A stretch of DNA of 64,000 bases. Origin: Gemmatimonadota bacterium (lineage in GTDB: Bacteria; Gemmatimonadota; Gemmatimonadetes; Gemmatimonadales; GWC2-71-9). Shown here piece by piece: positions 50,279 through 59,845 of this stretch; within the stretch, counting starts at the first letter, position 1; each line of letters opens with the position of its first letter. The translations under genes were made by a program, and so were the position numbers. Location: positions 1 to 64,000 of the forward strand of contig QHTK01000049.1 in NCBI GenBank assembly GCA_003220795.1. Direction: 5' to 3'. A model generated the notes under the pieces. The model worked only from the letters and a program-made list of their open reading frames with translations, did not search any database and was not told the DNA's origin.

Positions 50279-53200
50279 ATGTCCCTACGCCGCTGGGCCC
50301 GTTTCGTCGTCCTCGCGCTCGTCTCCCCCGCCCTGCCGCCGCTGGCCGCGCAGACCACCGCTCCCCTCGACTCCACCCTGCTCGCCGGGTTCCGGTGGCG
50401 TAACGTCGGGCCTGCCAACATGGGCGGTCGTGTCTCGAGCGTGGCCGGCATTCCCAGCCCTTCGAAGACGTTCTTCGTCGCCGGCGCGGCGGGCGGGATC
50501 TGGAAGACCACCAACGCCGGAACGTCGTTCCGACCGGTGTTCGACAACCAGCCCTGCATCTCGATGGGCGAGCTGGCGATCGCGCCGAGCGACACGCTGC
50601 AGGTATGGGCGGGCACCGGCGAGGAAGACTCCCGCAACACGATCTCCCCGGGCTGCGGCATCTTCAAGTCGACCGACGGCGGGCTCACCTGGAAGCTCGC
50701 GGGCCTCGAGAAGACCGGCGCCATCGGCCGCATCGTGGTGCACCCGACCAACCCGAACATCGTGTACGTCGCGGCGCTCGGCCAAGCCTGGACCGCGAAC
50801 CCCGAGCGCGGGCTCTACAAGACCACCGACGGTGGCCAGACGTGGCAGCTCGTCAAGTTCATCAGCGACAAGGCAGGGTTCATTGATATCGCCATGGACC
50901 CCACCAACCCCGAAGTGCTGTTCGCCTCGAGCTGGGAGCGGGTGCGCGGGCCCTACTTCCTGAAGAGCGGCGGCCCCGGCAGCGCTCTGTGGAAGACCAG
51001 CGACGGCGGCAAGACGTGGACTGAGGTGAAAGGCGGCGGGTTCCCCGAAACGATGAAGGGGCGCATCGGCCTCGCGATCGCACCGAGCGATGCGAAGGTG
51101 GTGTACGCCCTGGTCGAAGCGGATACCGCGCCCAATCCAAAGGTCGACAAGACTAAGCCCGCGCAGAAGCGGCCCTCCGGTCTGTATCGCTCTGCCGACG
51201 GCGGAGCGACGTGGACCAAGACGAACGACAACGACGTCCGCCCCTTCTATTACTCTCAAGTCCGCGTCGATCCGAAGGACCCGAATCGCGTATACTGGTC
51301 GTCCACACCGGTGAACTACTCCAACGACGGGGGTAAGACCGTCGGCCTGGCGACCCAGGGCATCCACGTGGACCATCACGCCATGTGGATCGACCCTAAC
51401 GACGCAGGTCACTTCATCGTGGGCGATGACGGCGGCGTGTCGCAGACGTGGGACAAGGGTGGGAACTTCGACTTTCTGAACGTCATCACGATTGCGCAGC
51501 CGTACATCGTCAGCTACGACATGGCGTTCCCCTATCACGTGTGCGCGGGGCTCCAGGACAACGGCTCCTGGTGCGGCCCGAGCCGTCATCGCCAGGGCGC
51601 CGTGACCAACGCCGACTGGATCACCATCGGCGGCGGGGACGGCTTCTACACCGCCCAGGACCCGACCGACCCGAACATCGTTTACTCGGAGTCGCAGGGC
51701 GGGAACATGGGACGGCTGAACCTCGCCACCGGCGAGCGGACCTCGCTCCAGAAGCCCAACTGGCGGCCGCGCTACCAGATCTTCGAGGATTCCATCCTCA
51801 TCGAGCGCCCCGATACGACCAAACCGCCCACATCGACGCAGCAGAAGCGGCTCGCCGACCTGCGCCGGCGCCAGCTCGCCGACTCGGCCGAGGTGGACCT
51901 GCGCTGGAACTGGAACACCCCGTTCTTCCTCTCACCGCACTCGCCGACCACGTTCTACGCCGGCTCGAACAAGGTGATGAAATCCACCAACCGCGGCGAG
52001 AACCTGTCGGCCATCTCGCCCGACCTGACCACGCGCGATAGCATGAAGATCGTGGTCAGCACGCACACGACCGGCGGGATCACGCCCGATGTCACCGGTG
52101 CGGAGACGTTCTGCACCATCGTGGCGCTCGCCGAGTCGCCGGTGCGGCCGGGCCTGTTGTACGCGGGCACCGACGACGGCAACGTCTGGCTCACGCGCAA
52201 CGACGGCGGGACGTGGGAAAACCTCACGGGCCGGTTCCCCGGCGCGCCGGCGGGCACCTACGTGAGCCGCATCGAGCCCTCACACTTCGACACGGCCACC
52301 TTCTACGTGACGTTCGACGGCCACCGCACCAACAACTTCACCCCCTACGTGTACGTCACCACCGACTTCGGCAAGACGTTCACGGCGATCAGCCACAACC
52401 TGCCGACCGGGGGGCCGGACTACGTCCACGTGGTGCGCGAGGATCCGTTCAACCGGAACTTGCTGTATGTCGGCACCGACGTGGGCGCGTACGTATCGCG
52501 CGACCGCGGGGCGTCGTGGCAGAAGTTCATGACCGGCCTGCCCGTCGTGCCGGTGCACGACCTCAAGGTCCACCCGCGGGAGCACGAGCTGATGGCGGCG
52601 ACGCACGGCCGGGGGATCTGGATCGTGGACGTCGCACCGCTCGAGCAGCTCGCGGACAGCGTGCTCGCGGCGAGCGCGTACCTGTTCGAGCCCAAGACCG
52701 CTTACGAATACGGCGAGGCCGTGCGGGCGAATACGAGCGGAGGCCACAAGCAGTTCGTCTCGCCGAGCCCGCAATACGGCGCCGAGATCGTGTACCGGCT
52801 GACGAGCGGCGACCGCCGCACGCAGACCAAGGTGGTGATCCGGGACGTACGCGGCGACACGGTGCGCACCGTCAACGGCCCGGGCGGCCCGGGACTGCAT
52901 CGCGCCACCTGGGGATTCCAGGGACGGACGCCGCCCCCGCAAACGCTGTCGCCGTCGCAGCGGCGGGACTCGACGCTGATCGTGCGCCGCATCCAGCTCG
53001 TGTTCGATTCGCTCGAAAAGGCGGGCACCAATGCGCAAATGCTCGGGCCCTTGAAGACGGCCCTGCTGGCCGGTGATCTGCAGGGCCTGGCGCAGCGATT
53101 CGGGTTTGGAGGGGGTGGAGGTGGTGGCGGCGGTGGCGGCGGGGGAGGTGGCGCCGCCGCCGCGGCGGGACGCTTCGTCGAGCGGCCGGGCGAGACGACG

Positions 53201-53602
53201 CCCCGCACGCCGGGCGCGGCCGGGGGCCCGCAGGGCGGCGCAGCTCAGCAAGAAGGCGGTGAGGCGGGCACGGAGCAACCCGACGTAGGCTTCCTCGGCA
53301 CGCTGGGCCAGCTGATCCGCGTCGCGCTTCCGAACCAACGCGGGCCCGGTGGGGGCGGCGGCGGCGGTTTGGGCGGACTCGGCTTCATCGCCCAGGCGTT
53401 TGGTCGCACGGCCGGGGGCGGGGGCGGGGGCGGGGGATTCGGCGGGTTCGGCGGAGCGGCCGCCGTCTCGAGCGGCGACTACCTCGTGAGTATCACCGTG
53501 GACGGGAAGACCCTCTCCCGGGTGCTGCGCGTCGAGCGGGCGAGCGGGACGGGCGCTGGCGCGTCGTTCGCGTTCGACGACGACGAGGACGCCGACCCGT
53601 AG
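50279..53602 (+). CDS. VPS10/BNR-repeat protein with glycine-rich tail
   Basis: The 1107-residue protein has a signal peptide (RFVVLALVSPALPPLAAQ) and two long runs of BNR/sortilin-like propeller repeats: GIWKTTNAGTSF, GIFKSTDGGLTW, LYKTTDGGQTW, ALWKTSDGGKTW, LYRSADGGATW and later VWLTRNDGGTWENL. The middle holds a catalytic-looking but uncharacterised region. The C-terminal 170 residues contain runs of 7-15 Gly separated by Phe, encoded by GGC/GGT repeats. Such exported VPS10-type proteins are abundant in Gemmatimonadota and Acidobacteriota; their substrate is unknown. TGAGG precedes ATG 50279. Confidence 0.87.
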   Translation: MSLRRWARFVVLALVSPALPPLAAQTTAPLDSTLLAGFRWRNVGPANMGGRVSSVAGIPSPSKTFFVAGAAGGIWKTTNAGTSFRPVFDNQPCISMGELAIAPSDTLQVWAGTGEEDSRNTISPGCGIFKSTDGGLTWKLAGLEKTGAIGRIVVHPTNPNIVYVAALGQAWTANPERGLYKTTDGGQTWQLVKFISDKAGFIDIAMDPTNPEVLFASSWERVRGPYFLKSGGPGSALWKTSDGGKTWTEVKGGGFPETMKGRIGLAIAPSDAKVVYALVEADTAPNPKVDKTKPAQKRPSGLYRSADGGATWTKTNDNDVRPFYYSQVRVDPKDPNRVYWSSTPVNYSNDGGKTVGLATQGIHVDHHAMWIDPNDAGHFIVGDDGGVSQTWDKGGNFDFLNVITIAQPYIVSYDMAFPYHVCAGLQDNGSWCGPSRHRQGAVTNADWITIGGGDGFYTAQDPTDPNIVYSESQGGNMGRLNLATGERTSLQKPNWRPRYQIFEDSILIERPDTTKPPTSTQQKRLADLRRRQLADSAEVDLRWNWNTPFFLSPHSPTTFYAGSNKVMKSTNRGENLSAISPDLTTRDSMKIVVSTHTTGGITPDVTGAETFCTIVALAESPVRPGLLYAGTDDGNVWLTRNDGGTWENLTGRFPGAPAGTYVSRIEPSHFDTATFYVTFDGHRTNNFTPYVYVTTDFGKTFTAISHNLPTGGPDYVHVVREDPFNRNLLYVGTDVGAYVSRDRGASWQKFMTGLPVVPVHDLKVHPREHELMAATHGRGIWIVDVAPLEQLADSVLAASAYLFEPKTAYEYGEAVRANTSGGHKQFVSPSPQYGAEIVYRLTSGDRRTQTKVVIRDVRGDTVRTVNGPGGPGLHRATWGFQGRTPPPQTLSPSQRRDSTLIVRRIQLVFDSLEKAGTNAQMLGPLKTALLAGDLQGLAQRFGFGGGGGGGGGGGGGGGAAAAAGRFVERPGETTPRTPGAAGGPQGGAAQQEGGEAGTEQPDVGFLGTLGQLIRVALPNQRGPGGGGGGGLGGLGFIAQAFGRTAGGGGGGGGFGGFGGAAAVSSGDYLVSITVDGKTLSRVLRVERASGTGAGASFAFDDDEDADP

Positions 53603-53606
53603 CAGC

Positions 53607-55190
53607 CTAGGGGAGAACGCGTGAAGGCGCGCGGGGCGCACGCTCCGCCCGCCACACTGGGAATTCGCGTCCCGCCGAGGCGCCGAGCTGCATACCGGGC
53701 GCCCGGCTGAACGCACCCCAGCGCGCCAGCCCGAACCCCTCCGGCTCGAGCAGGGCGAAGACGAGCCTGCCGAGCGGTTGCGCCGTGGACACGAAATAGC
53801 ACCCCGCCGGCACGCTGCGCGGCGTGCGCGCCCACGTCCCCGTCACCTCCAGCAGATGGTGTCCCTGGAACTCCCGCGTCGCCCAGTTGAGCTCGGTCCC
53901 GGTGAGGACTTCTACCGTGTCCGTCCACTCTCGGGCGAGCCGCTGCACTTGGATGCCGTGGAGGCGGAGCAGGGCGGCGCCGTCGCTGTCGGCCGCCGGC
54001 AGGAAGTAGCCTGCCGGCAACGGGCGGGTGAGCGAATCAACGAAGCGGTCCCTTACTGGCAGCCGGTAGGTGCGGACCTGCTGCATCACCTCGAGCCGAA
54101 CGGCCTCGACGCCGCGCGACGCCAGCCTGTAGGCGACCGCCAGCGACGGCCGCGGGGCTGAGCTCGCCCCTTCCAGTGCCGTCTGGCGGTCGGCTGCGCG
54201 CTCGAGACGGCGGATCTCGTCGCCGTGCCGCCCCGTGTACTCCAGGATCTCCACCAGGAAGTCGTGCGTCACCTGCACGCGCGTCTTGAAGTCGGCGTGC
54301 GAGTATGCCTCCGACAGGATCGCCATCCGCCCTCGCAGGCCCACGTAATTCGTTCCATACCAACCGAGCGGAGCGTAGGTATCCCAGCTCTGCGGCGCCT
54401 GCGGCGTCTCCACGTTGCCGTAGTCGAAGATCGACTCGTGGTACTTGTCCTGGAGCGTCTTGCGAAGCGCGGGGAGCATCCGGTCCCGCACGAAGGTACT
54501 GGGCCCCGCCGGCCCGTTGGGATCGAGCGGCGGCGCGTAGGTGAGTTGATAGCCGTGCAGGGTCCCGTCTGTGGTGTGGAGGTCCACCATCAGCGCTGGG
54601 TCCCACGTGGTGTACACCCGGGCGAGCGACGCGCGGGTTTCGGGTGCTTCGGCCTTGAAGTAGTCCCGGTTCAGGTCGAGGTTCTTCCCGTCGGCGCGCT
54701 GTCCGATCAGGGCGGGGCCGCTCTGCTCGGAGCGGTTCACCGCCTGCGGGCCGAGGGCGTCGTTGCCGTCGGGGTTGTAGTCCGGCGCCACGAGGATCAC
54801 GAGGGTCCGCAGCAGCTCGCGGCGCGCTCCCGCCAGCTCGCGCAGCAGTGCGAGCACGGCTTCCTTCCCCTCTACTTCCCCTCCGTGGATGTTCGCCTGC
54901 AGGTACACCACCAACTTTCCGGACGCCGCCGCTTCGCCCGGGGACGTCACCGTCGGGTCGGAGGCGATCACGAAGTAGATCGGCTTGCCGAGCGCGGAGG
55001 TGCCCATCTCGGAGACTCGGACGGGCGCCCCGGCGAGCTCGAGACTATCGAGGAAAGCGCCTACCTCTGCGTTGGTGGACGTGGCCGCGTAGTCTGTCCG
55101 CTCGGCCGTCGTCTGCGGCAGCGCCTGGGCCGCTAGCCCCGGTGCGGCGGCGGCGAGGGCCGCGAGGACAGCGCGGAACGGAAGGCGCAT
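53607..55190 (-). CDS. Exported M14-family zinc carboxypeptidase
   Basis: The 527-residue protein has a signal peptide (ALAAAAPGLAAQ) and an M14 metallopeptidase domain: IHGGEVEGKEA near residue 102 gives the first zinc His and Glu, and VDLHTTDGT near 205 gives the other His. The C-terminal part is a beta-rich domain with an odd Pro/Arg tail. It would trim peptides in the periplasm. The gene converges with the VPS10 protein gene with a 4-base spacer. The subfamily is not resolved. Confidence 0.85.
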   Translation of the reverse strand: MRLPFRAVLAALAAAAPGLAAQALPQTTAERTDYAATSTNAEVGAFLDSLELAGAPVRVSEMGTSALGKPIYFVIASDPTVTSPGEAAASGKLVVYLQANIHGGEVEGKEAVLALLRELAGARRELLRTLVILVAPDYNPDGNDALGPQAVNRSEQSGPALIGQRADGKNLDLNRDYFKAEAPETRASLARVYTTWDPALMVDLHTTDGTLHGYQLTYAPPLDPNGPAGPSTFVRDRMLPALRKTLQDKYHESIFDYGNVETPQAPQSWDTYAPLGWYGTNYVGLRGRMAILSEAYSHADFKTRVQVTHDFLVEILEYTGRHGDEIRRLERAADRQTALEGASSAPRPSLAVAYRLASRGVEAVRLEVMQQVRTYRLPVRDRFVDSLTRPLPAGYFLPAADSDGAALLRLHGIQVQRLAREWTDTVEVLTGTELNWATREFQGHHLLEVTGTWARTPRSVPAGCYFVSTAQPLGRLVFALLEPEGFGLARWGAFSRAPGMQLGASAGREFPVWRAERAPRAPSRVLP

Positions 55191-55197
55191 CGGCTAC

Positions 55198-55638
55198 TCA
55201 GCCCGCCGCCGTCGCCAGACATTCGATCTCCACCCGCGCGCCGAGCGCCAGCCCGCTCCCCGCGACGGTGGAGCGCGCCGGTGGATCCTTCGAGAAGTAG
55301 GTCGCGTACAGCTCGTTCATCTTCGCATAGTCCTTGATGTCGACCAGGAACACCGTGCACTTCACGACCCGGTCAAGCGAACTCCCTGCCGCGGCGAGCA
55401 GCGCCTTGACGTTCTCGAGGGCCTGGCGCGTCTGACCCGTGATGCCGGTGTCGGCGAGCTCGCGCGTGCCGGGGCGATTCCCGATCTGGCCGGACAAGTA
55501 CACCATGTTCCCGACGCGCACCGCCGGGGAGAACGGCAGACCGACGGCTGTGCCGGGGGGACTGATGACCTGGCGTTGCTGCGCGGCGACGGGGAGCGCG
55601 ATGGCAAGACCTAGGGCGAGCAATGCGCTGGCTTTCAT
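55198..55638 (-). CDS. Exported RidA-family protein
   Basis: The 146-residue protein starts MKASALLALGLAIALPVAAQ, a clear signal peptide, followed by a RidA/YjgF domain: SPAVRVGNMVYLSGQIG, QALENVKALLAAAGSSL, and PPARSTVAGSGLALGARVEIE with the Arg that binds the substrate carboxylate in active RidA enzymes. RidA deaminates reactive enamines in the cytosol; an exported version is less usual but known in several phyla. The gene lies 7 bases before the M14 gene. Confidence 0.85.
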   Translation of the reverse strand: MKASALLALGLAIALPVAAQQRQVISPPGTAVGLPFSPAVRVGNMVYLSGQIGNRPGTRELADTGITGQTRQALENVKALLAAAGSSLDRVVKCTVFLVDIKDYAKMNELYATYFSKDPPARSTVAGSGLALGARVEIECLATAAG

Positions 55639-55705
55639 GGTCGGCTCCTGTTGGGGAGATGTAGGATCTGGTGTCGTCCGGAGAATCTCGTGTCGTGTGT
55701 CTTGT

Positions 55706-55723
55706 GAGGGACTGAAGTCCCTC
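55706..55723. terminator. Hairpin between the MFS and RidA genes
   Basis: GAGGGACT and AGTCCCTC form a perfect 8-base stem with a 2-base loop, 50 bases after the MFS stop on the minus strand. There is no T-run, so termination is only suggested. Confidence 0.35.
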
Positions 55724-55772
55724 ATAACCCCACCACTAGGGGACATACCGTTTAGTCGCCCGTTCCGCCACT

Positions 55773-56951
55773 CTAGGCTACCCGTCGCAGCATTACCACC
55801 GGCCATACCACCGTCAATGCAAGCCCGCCCGCCGCGCTGCCGAAGAAGGCCGGGCCTGCACCGTACGCCTGAAACACCGCGCCCAGCCCGATGCCGCCGG
55901 CGAGCGCCGCCAGCCCGGTCACGCCGTGATACATCCCGAATCCGCTCCCCTGGCGCGCACCGGCGAGCTGCGCGACGAGGGCCCGCTCGGGGCTTTCGGT
56001 GAGGCCGGCCACTGTCCCGAATGCCAGGAACAGCGTCCACGCCGCTCCGGCGCTGCGCGCCAGCGCGAAGCCAGCCGCTACGCCCGCGTAGGCGAGCCAT
56101 CCCAGCCACATGGTACGACCCGCGCCGATGCGGTCGGTGAGGCGGCCGCCCGCGAAGCTCGCCGACGAGCGCACCACGTGCAGCGCGGCCCATAGCAACA
56201 GCACCGCCGCCGTCGAGACGCCGAGCTGCTGGCATCGCAGGATCAGGAGCGTCTCTGGCATGCGGAGGAGATAGAAGGCGGAGATCCCGAAGAGAGGGAA
56301 GATCCGTGATGGTTGGTGGAGGTTGGTGAAGGATTGTGGAGGTGCCACCATCCTCCACCATCCTCCACTGTCCTTGACGGCCCAGACCGCCAGCACCAGG
56401 ACCGCCACTCCCGGCGCCAGACTCGCTCCGATCACCGTCCGCACGTCCGCGCTCCCCGACGTCAGCAGCCACCACGCGGTGAGCGGACCGAGCACCGCGC
56501 CTGCGTGGTCCATCCCCCGCTGCAGGCCGAACGCTCGACCCAAGAGCGGCGCGGGCGTGACATCCGCCATGAGGGCATCGCGCGGCGGCGTGCGGATGCC
56601 CTTGCCGATGCGGTCCACCACCCGCAGCCCGATCACCTGCCACGCGGCCCCAGTGAGGGCGATGATCGGCCGCACCAGCACGGCGATGGCGTAGCCCAGC
56701 ACGATGAGCGGCCCGCGGCGCGCTGTCCGATCCGCCAACCGACCCGCGCCAAACTTCACGACCGACGCCGCGAACTCGGCCACACCGTCCAGTGCGCCGA
56801 GCGCCTGCGGGCCCGCGCCGAGCACGCCCGTGACGAACGCCGGCAGCAGGGGATAGATCATCTCGCTCGCGAAGTCGTTCAGCAGCGAGACGAACCCGAA
56901 CAGCTTCACGGGCCGCGGCAGCCGCGCTACCGCGGCGCCGCTAGCGGTCAT
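55773..56951 (-). CDS. MFS transporter
   Basis: The 392-residue protein has about 10-12 membrane helices, with LADRTARRGPLIVLGY in the first half and DRIGKGIRTPPRDALMAD in the second motif, matching drug/sugar efflux-type MFS proteins. A cytosolic loop near residue 200-230 (GGWWRMVAPPQSFTNLHQPSR) is encoded by an inverted pair of 10-base arrays and looks inserted. The start overlaps the DUF885 stop by 11 bases. Substrate unknown. Confidence 0.8.
   Translation of the reverse strand: MTASGAAVARLPRPVKLFGFVSLLNDFASEMIYPLLPAFVTGVLGAGPQALGALDGVAEFAASVVKFGAGRLADRTARRGPLIVLGYAIAVLVRPIIALTGAAWQVIGLRVVDRIGKGIRTPPRDALMADVTPAPLLGRAFGLQRGMDHAGAVLGPLTAWWLLTSGSADVRTVIGASLAPGVAVLVLAVWAVKDSGGWWRMVAPPQSFTNLHQPSRIFPLFGISAFYLLRMPETLLILRCQQLGVSTAAVLLLWAALHVVRSSASFAGGRLTDRIGAGRTMWLGWLAYAGVAAGFALARSAGAAWTLFLAFGTVAGLTESPERALVAQLAGARQGSGFGMYHGVTGLAALAGGIGLGAVFQAYGAGPAFFGSAAGGLALTVVWPVVMLRRVA
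56311..56373. repeat. Inverted pair of 10-base repeat arrays inside the MFS gene
   Basis: Plus-strand units GGTTGGTGGA, GGTTGGTGAA and GGATTGTGGA (56311-56340) are followed by a 10-base centre. Two and a half units of complementary type, TCCTCCACCA and TCCTCCACTG, follow from 56351 to 56373. Frame is kept in the MFS protein. Confidence 0.8.
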
Positions 56952-58563
56952 CGAGCCCCAGACCCCACCGGATCAGCGTGACGGGCAGGCCGCCGTATCT
57001 GAGGATCGCATCGTGGAAGCCGCGCAGCGTGTACGCCGCGCCGCGCGCCATGCGAAAGTCGTCCCTGAGGGTGAGCAGCTCGCGCCGCCCCACCGCATAG
57101 CTCAGCGGGTATGCCGGCTCGGCGCAGTAGCGCCGCACCTCCCCCTCCGCGTTGGCCCGCTCCACGTTGACGTGCGTCGTGAGATAGTCCACCGCCTGGG
57201 CGAACGTCATCCCCCGGGTGTGCAACCCTACGTCGAGCAGCACCCGGACCGCGCGCCACAACAGGTGCACCCGCTGGAAGAACTGCTCCTCCTCCGACCG
57301 GTAGAATCCCTCCTCCCCCATCATGTCCTCGCAGTACAGCGCCCACCCTTCGACCGTGACCGGTGTCCACACGTTCTTCCGCGTCTCAGACCGCTGTTGC
57401 TGCGCGTGCACCAGCTGGAGGTGATGGCCGGGGTAGCCTTCGTGGAGCGCCGTGGCGGCAAGCTCGTGGCGGCAGTGGTCGCGGAGGATCCGCTCCTGGG
57501 CGCTCGCCGGGAGCGCCGGATCAGGCAGGGTCACGTAGAACCACCCGGTCCGGTCCGTCGAGTAGGGGCCGGGGCTGTCGTAGGCGGCGAAGGGAATCAG
57601 CGGCCGCATGAAGGCCGGCGTGGGCACGACGTCGAGCGGGGCGTTGGGGATCGGCGCGAGGCCGCGCTCCGCCACGAAGTCGCGCGCCCGCACCATCTCG
57701 CGAGCATACGCTTCCACCAGCCCGGCGGCGGGGGGGTGGTCGCCGCGCAGCCGCTCTGCGACGTCCTGCCAGCGCTTGCCGCCGTCGAGCCGGGCCGCGC
57801 GGCGCCCCAGATCGGCCTCGACCTCCTCCTTCAGATGAAGCCCATAGCGCCATAGTTCCGGCGCGGTGTCGCGCAGCGCGTGCTCGTAGTGCAGGTGGAA
57901 GTTGAAGTCCTCTTCGCCCAGTGCGAACTCTTCCGAGGCCGTCTCGAGCCAGCGCTCGAGATCCCGCTCGAAGCCCGTCATCGCGTCCGCCGCCTGCTCG
58001 ACCGCCACCCGTAAGGCGTCGCCCGGTCCGGGGGGCGCGTCCGGAATAGCGGCGCCGATGCCGCGCACCAACTGCAGCCCCCCCGCATTGATCCGCAGCG
58101 CCGTTTCGACGAACACCCGGACCGGCTGCACCAGCGCTGCGCGCGCGTCGTCCAGCAGCCGCGGCACGTCCTCGAGCCGCCCGATCAGAGCGCGGGCCCG
58201 CTCTTCGTCGCTCCGGTCGCCGCGCCCCAGCAGAAAGTGCAGCCCGCCGAGCAGGTGGTTCAGCCAGAACGCCGGACTCTTCGCCTGCGGCCGTTCGCGC
58301 TCGAAGCGGCGCAGCACCACGCGGATGTCGTTCAGCAGCGCGGTCCGGTCGATTTCGTCTTCCAGCTCCTCGGCAGACGTCTCTTCCAGCGCCGCCGCGA
58401 GCGACTTCAGCGCGGCGACGTGGGGCACGAGCGCCGGCGGGCTGTAGCGCCCGTAGCGGTCGTCGTACGTCTGCACTCCGGCCTGCGTGGCGGCGACGGG
58501 GTCGAAGTGCCACCGCAGGTCGAAGTACGCCTTCTCGATTTCGTGGAGCGTCCCTACCGCCAT
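56941..58563 (-). CDS. DUF885 family metallopeptidase-like protein
   Basis: The 540-residue cytosolic protein has the DUF885 zinc motif HEGYPGHHLQ near residue 385 and VEGWALYCEDMMGEEGFY after it, plus helices typical of the family. These proteins are predicted metallopeptidases of unknown substrate. ATG 58563 lies in the end of the LeuA-like gene (10-base overlap), and the MFS gene overlaps its stop, so three genes are coupled. The lack of a signal peptide separates it from exported DUF885 proteins. Confidence 0.85.
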   Translation of the reverse strand: MAVGTLHEIEKAYFDLRWHFDPVAATQAGVQTYDDRYGRYSPPALVPHVAALKSLAAALEETSAEELEDEIDRTALLNDIRVVLRRFERERPQAKSPAFWLNHLLGGLHFLLGRGDRSDEERARALIGRLEDVPRLLDDARAALVQPVRVFVETALRINAGGLQLVRGIGAAIPDAPPGPGDALRVAVEQAADAMTGFERDLERWLETASEEFALGEEDFNFHLHYEHALRDTAPELWRYGLHLKEEVEADLGRRAARLDGGKRWQDVAERLRGDHPPAAGLVEAYAREMVRARDFVAERGLAPIPNAPLDVVPTPAFMRPLIPFAAYDSPGPYSTDRTGWFYVTLPDPALPASAQERILRDHCRHELAATALHEGYPGHHLQLVHAQQQRSETRKNVWTPVTVEGWALYCEDMMGEEGFYRSEEEQFFQRVHLLWRAVRVLLDVGLHTRGMTFAQAVDYLTTHVNVERANAEGEVRRYCAEPAYPLSYAVGRRELLTLRDDFRMARGAAYTLRGFHDAILRYGGLPVTLIRWGLGLDDR

Positions 58564-59792
58564 GCCCCTTGCCTGACCAAGCGGTGGCACTCGTCGTCCG
58601 AGAGCACGCGGTCGGTGCGTTTCGCCGCCTCGAACAGCACGCGGCACGCCGCTTCGTCTTCGGCGTCGTAGCCGTGGGTCTCGAGCCAGTACTTCACATT
58701 GGACAGCCCCGAGACGGGGGAGATCTCGATCTTCTGCTCGAGCCCGAACTCCTCGGCGGGCACCGAGCTGTACACCCGGTCGGCGAGCCACGCGTGGCCC
58801 TTCTTTTTCGCTTTGATGATCGCCGCCGCGTGCACCCCGGTGCCGGTACGAAACGCGTCCGCACCCAGCACCGGGTAGTTCACCGGAATTGGCACCCCCA
58901 CGGCGTCCGCCACCAGGCGGCAGTACTGCGGCAGCTTGGTGATGTCGTGCCGATGCGCGCCCAGCAGCTTCAGGTTGACGATCAGGAGATCCATCTCGGC
59001 GTTGCCCACCCGTTCGCCCACCCCCAGGGCCGTAGCGTGGACGCGGTCCACCCCGGCCTCGATCGCCGCGAGACAGTTGATCAGTCCCAGCCCGCGGTCG
59101 CGGTGCCCGTGCCAGTCGATCGCCACCCGTTTGTCCGTGACGATTTCACGCTTGACGAATCCCACCAACGCCTTGACGCCATCGGGAGTCGCATGGCCGA
59201 CGGTGTCGGCGAGACAGATTCGTGTCGCGCCGCAATCGATCGCGGCGCCGTACAGCGCCTTGAGGGCCTCGGGCCTGGCCCGGGTCGTGTCCTCGGTGAC
59301 GTACATGACCGGCAGGCCGTGCTTGACAGCGTACGTCACCGCCTCCTCGCTGGCCGTGAGGATGCGATCCAGGGTCCAGTCCTCGGCGTATTGCCGGATC
59401 GGGGAAGAGCCGATGAAGGTGGCGGCCTCTATCGGAATCCCGACCTCCTCGGAGACCCGGACGATCGGCTCGACGTCCGCGATCACCGTGCGGGCCGCGC
59501 AGTTGGGAAAGATGGGGAGCTTCTGGTCTCGGATTTCCCGGGCGAGCACCCGCACCTGCTCCACCACGCGGGGCCCCGCCCCGGGGAGCCCGATATCCGC
59601 CGCCACGATCCCGAGGTCCGCCATCAGGTGGAGCAGCCGCCGCTTGACCTCGATGGAGGGATCCCGCACCGAGGGGGACTGCAGCCCGTCCCGCAACGTC
59701 TCGTCGTTCAGCTCGACCCGTGCCCGCGACCAGTCGAGCGCCGTCCCGCCGCCCCTCTCGTTCCAGTCGTAAATCAGCTCGCGCTCGTCCAT
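58554..59792 (-). CDS. HMGL-like acyltransferase of the LeuA/homocitrate synthase family
   Basis: The 412-residue enzyme has ELNDETLRDGLQ near residue 28, the metal-binding region, IDWHGHRDRGLGLINCLAAIEAG near 215 and ALGVGERVGNAEMDLL near 245, all shared by 2-isopropylmalate and homocitrate synthases. The C-terminal EQKIEISPVSGLSNVKYWLE belongs to the same group. It condenses acetyl-CoA with a 2-oxo acid; which acid is not known. The frame could start earlier, but MDERELIYDWN at ATG 59792 is the natural amino end. Confidence 0.83.
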   Translation of the reverse strand: MDERELIYDWNERGGGTALDWSRARVELNDETLRDGLQSPSVRDPSIEVKRRLLHLMADLGIVAADIGLPGAGPRVVEQVRVLAREIRDQKLPIFPNCAARTVIADVEPIVRVSEEVGIPIEAATFIGSSPIRQYAEDWTLDRILTASEEAVTYAVKHGLPVMYVTEDTTRARPEALKALYGAAIDCGATRICLADTVGHATPDGVKALVGFVKREIVTDKRVAIDWHGHRDRGLGLINCLAAIEAGVDRVHATALGVGERVGNAEMDLLIVNLKLLGAHRHDITKLPQYCRLVADAVGVPIPVNYPVLGADAFRTGTGVHAAAIIKAKKKGHAWLADRVYSSVPAEEFGLEQKIEISPVSGLSNVKYWLETHGYDAEDEAACRVLFEAAKRTDRVLSDDECHRLVRQGAWR

Positions 59793-59845
59793 GACCCTAG
59801 TGTCGCCCTCTCGCCGGGCACCGTCAAGGCAGTTAGTGTGCAGGG

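Noticed and set aside
52280-53716. 478-codon minus-strand frame opposite the VPS10 gene
   Set aside because: Antisense shadow with Arg/His bias; the plus strand has BNR repeats throughout.
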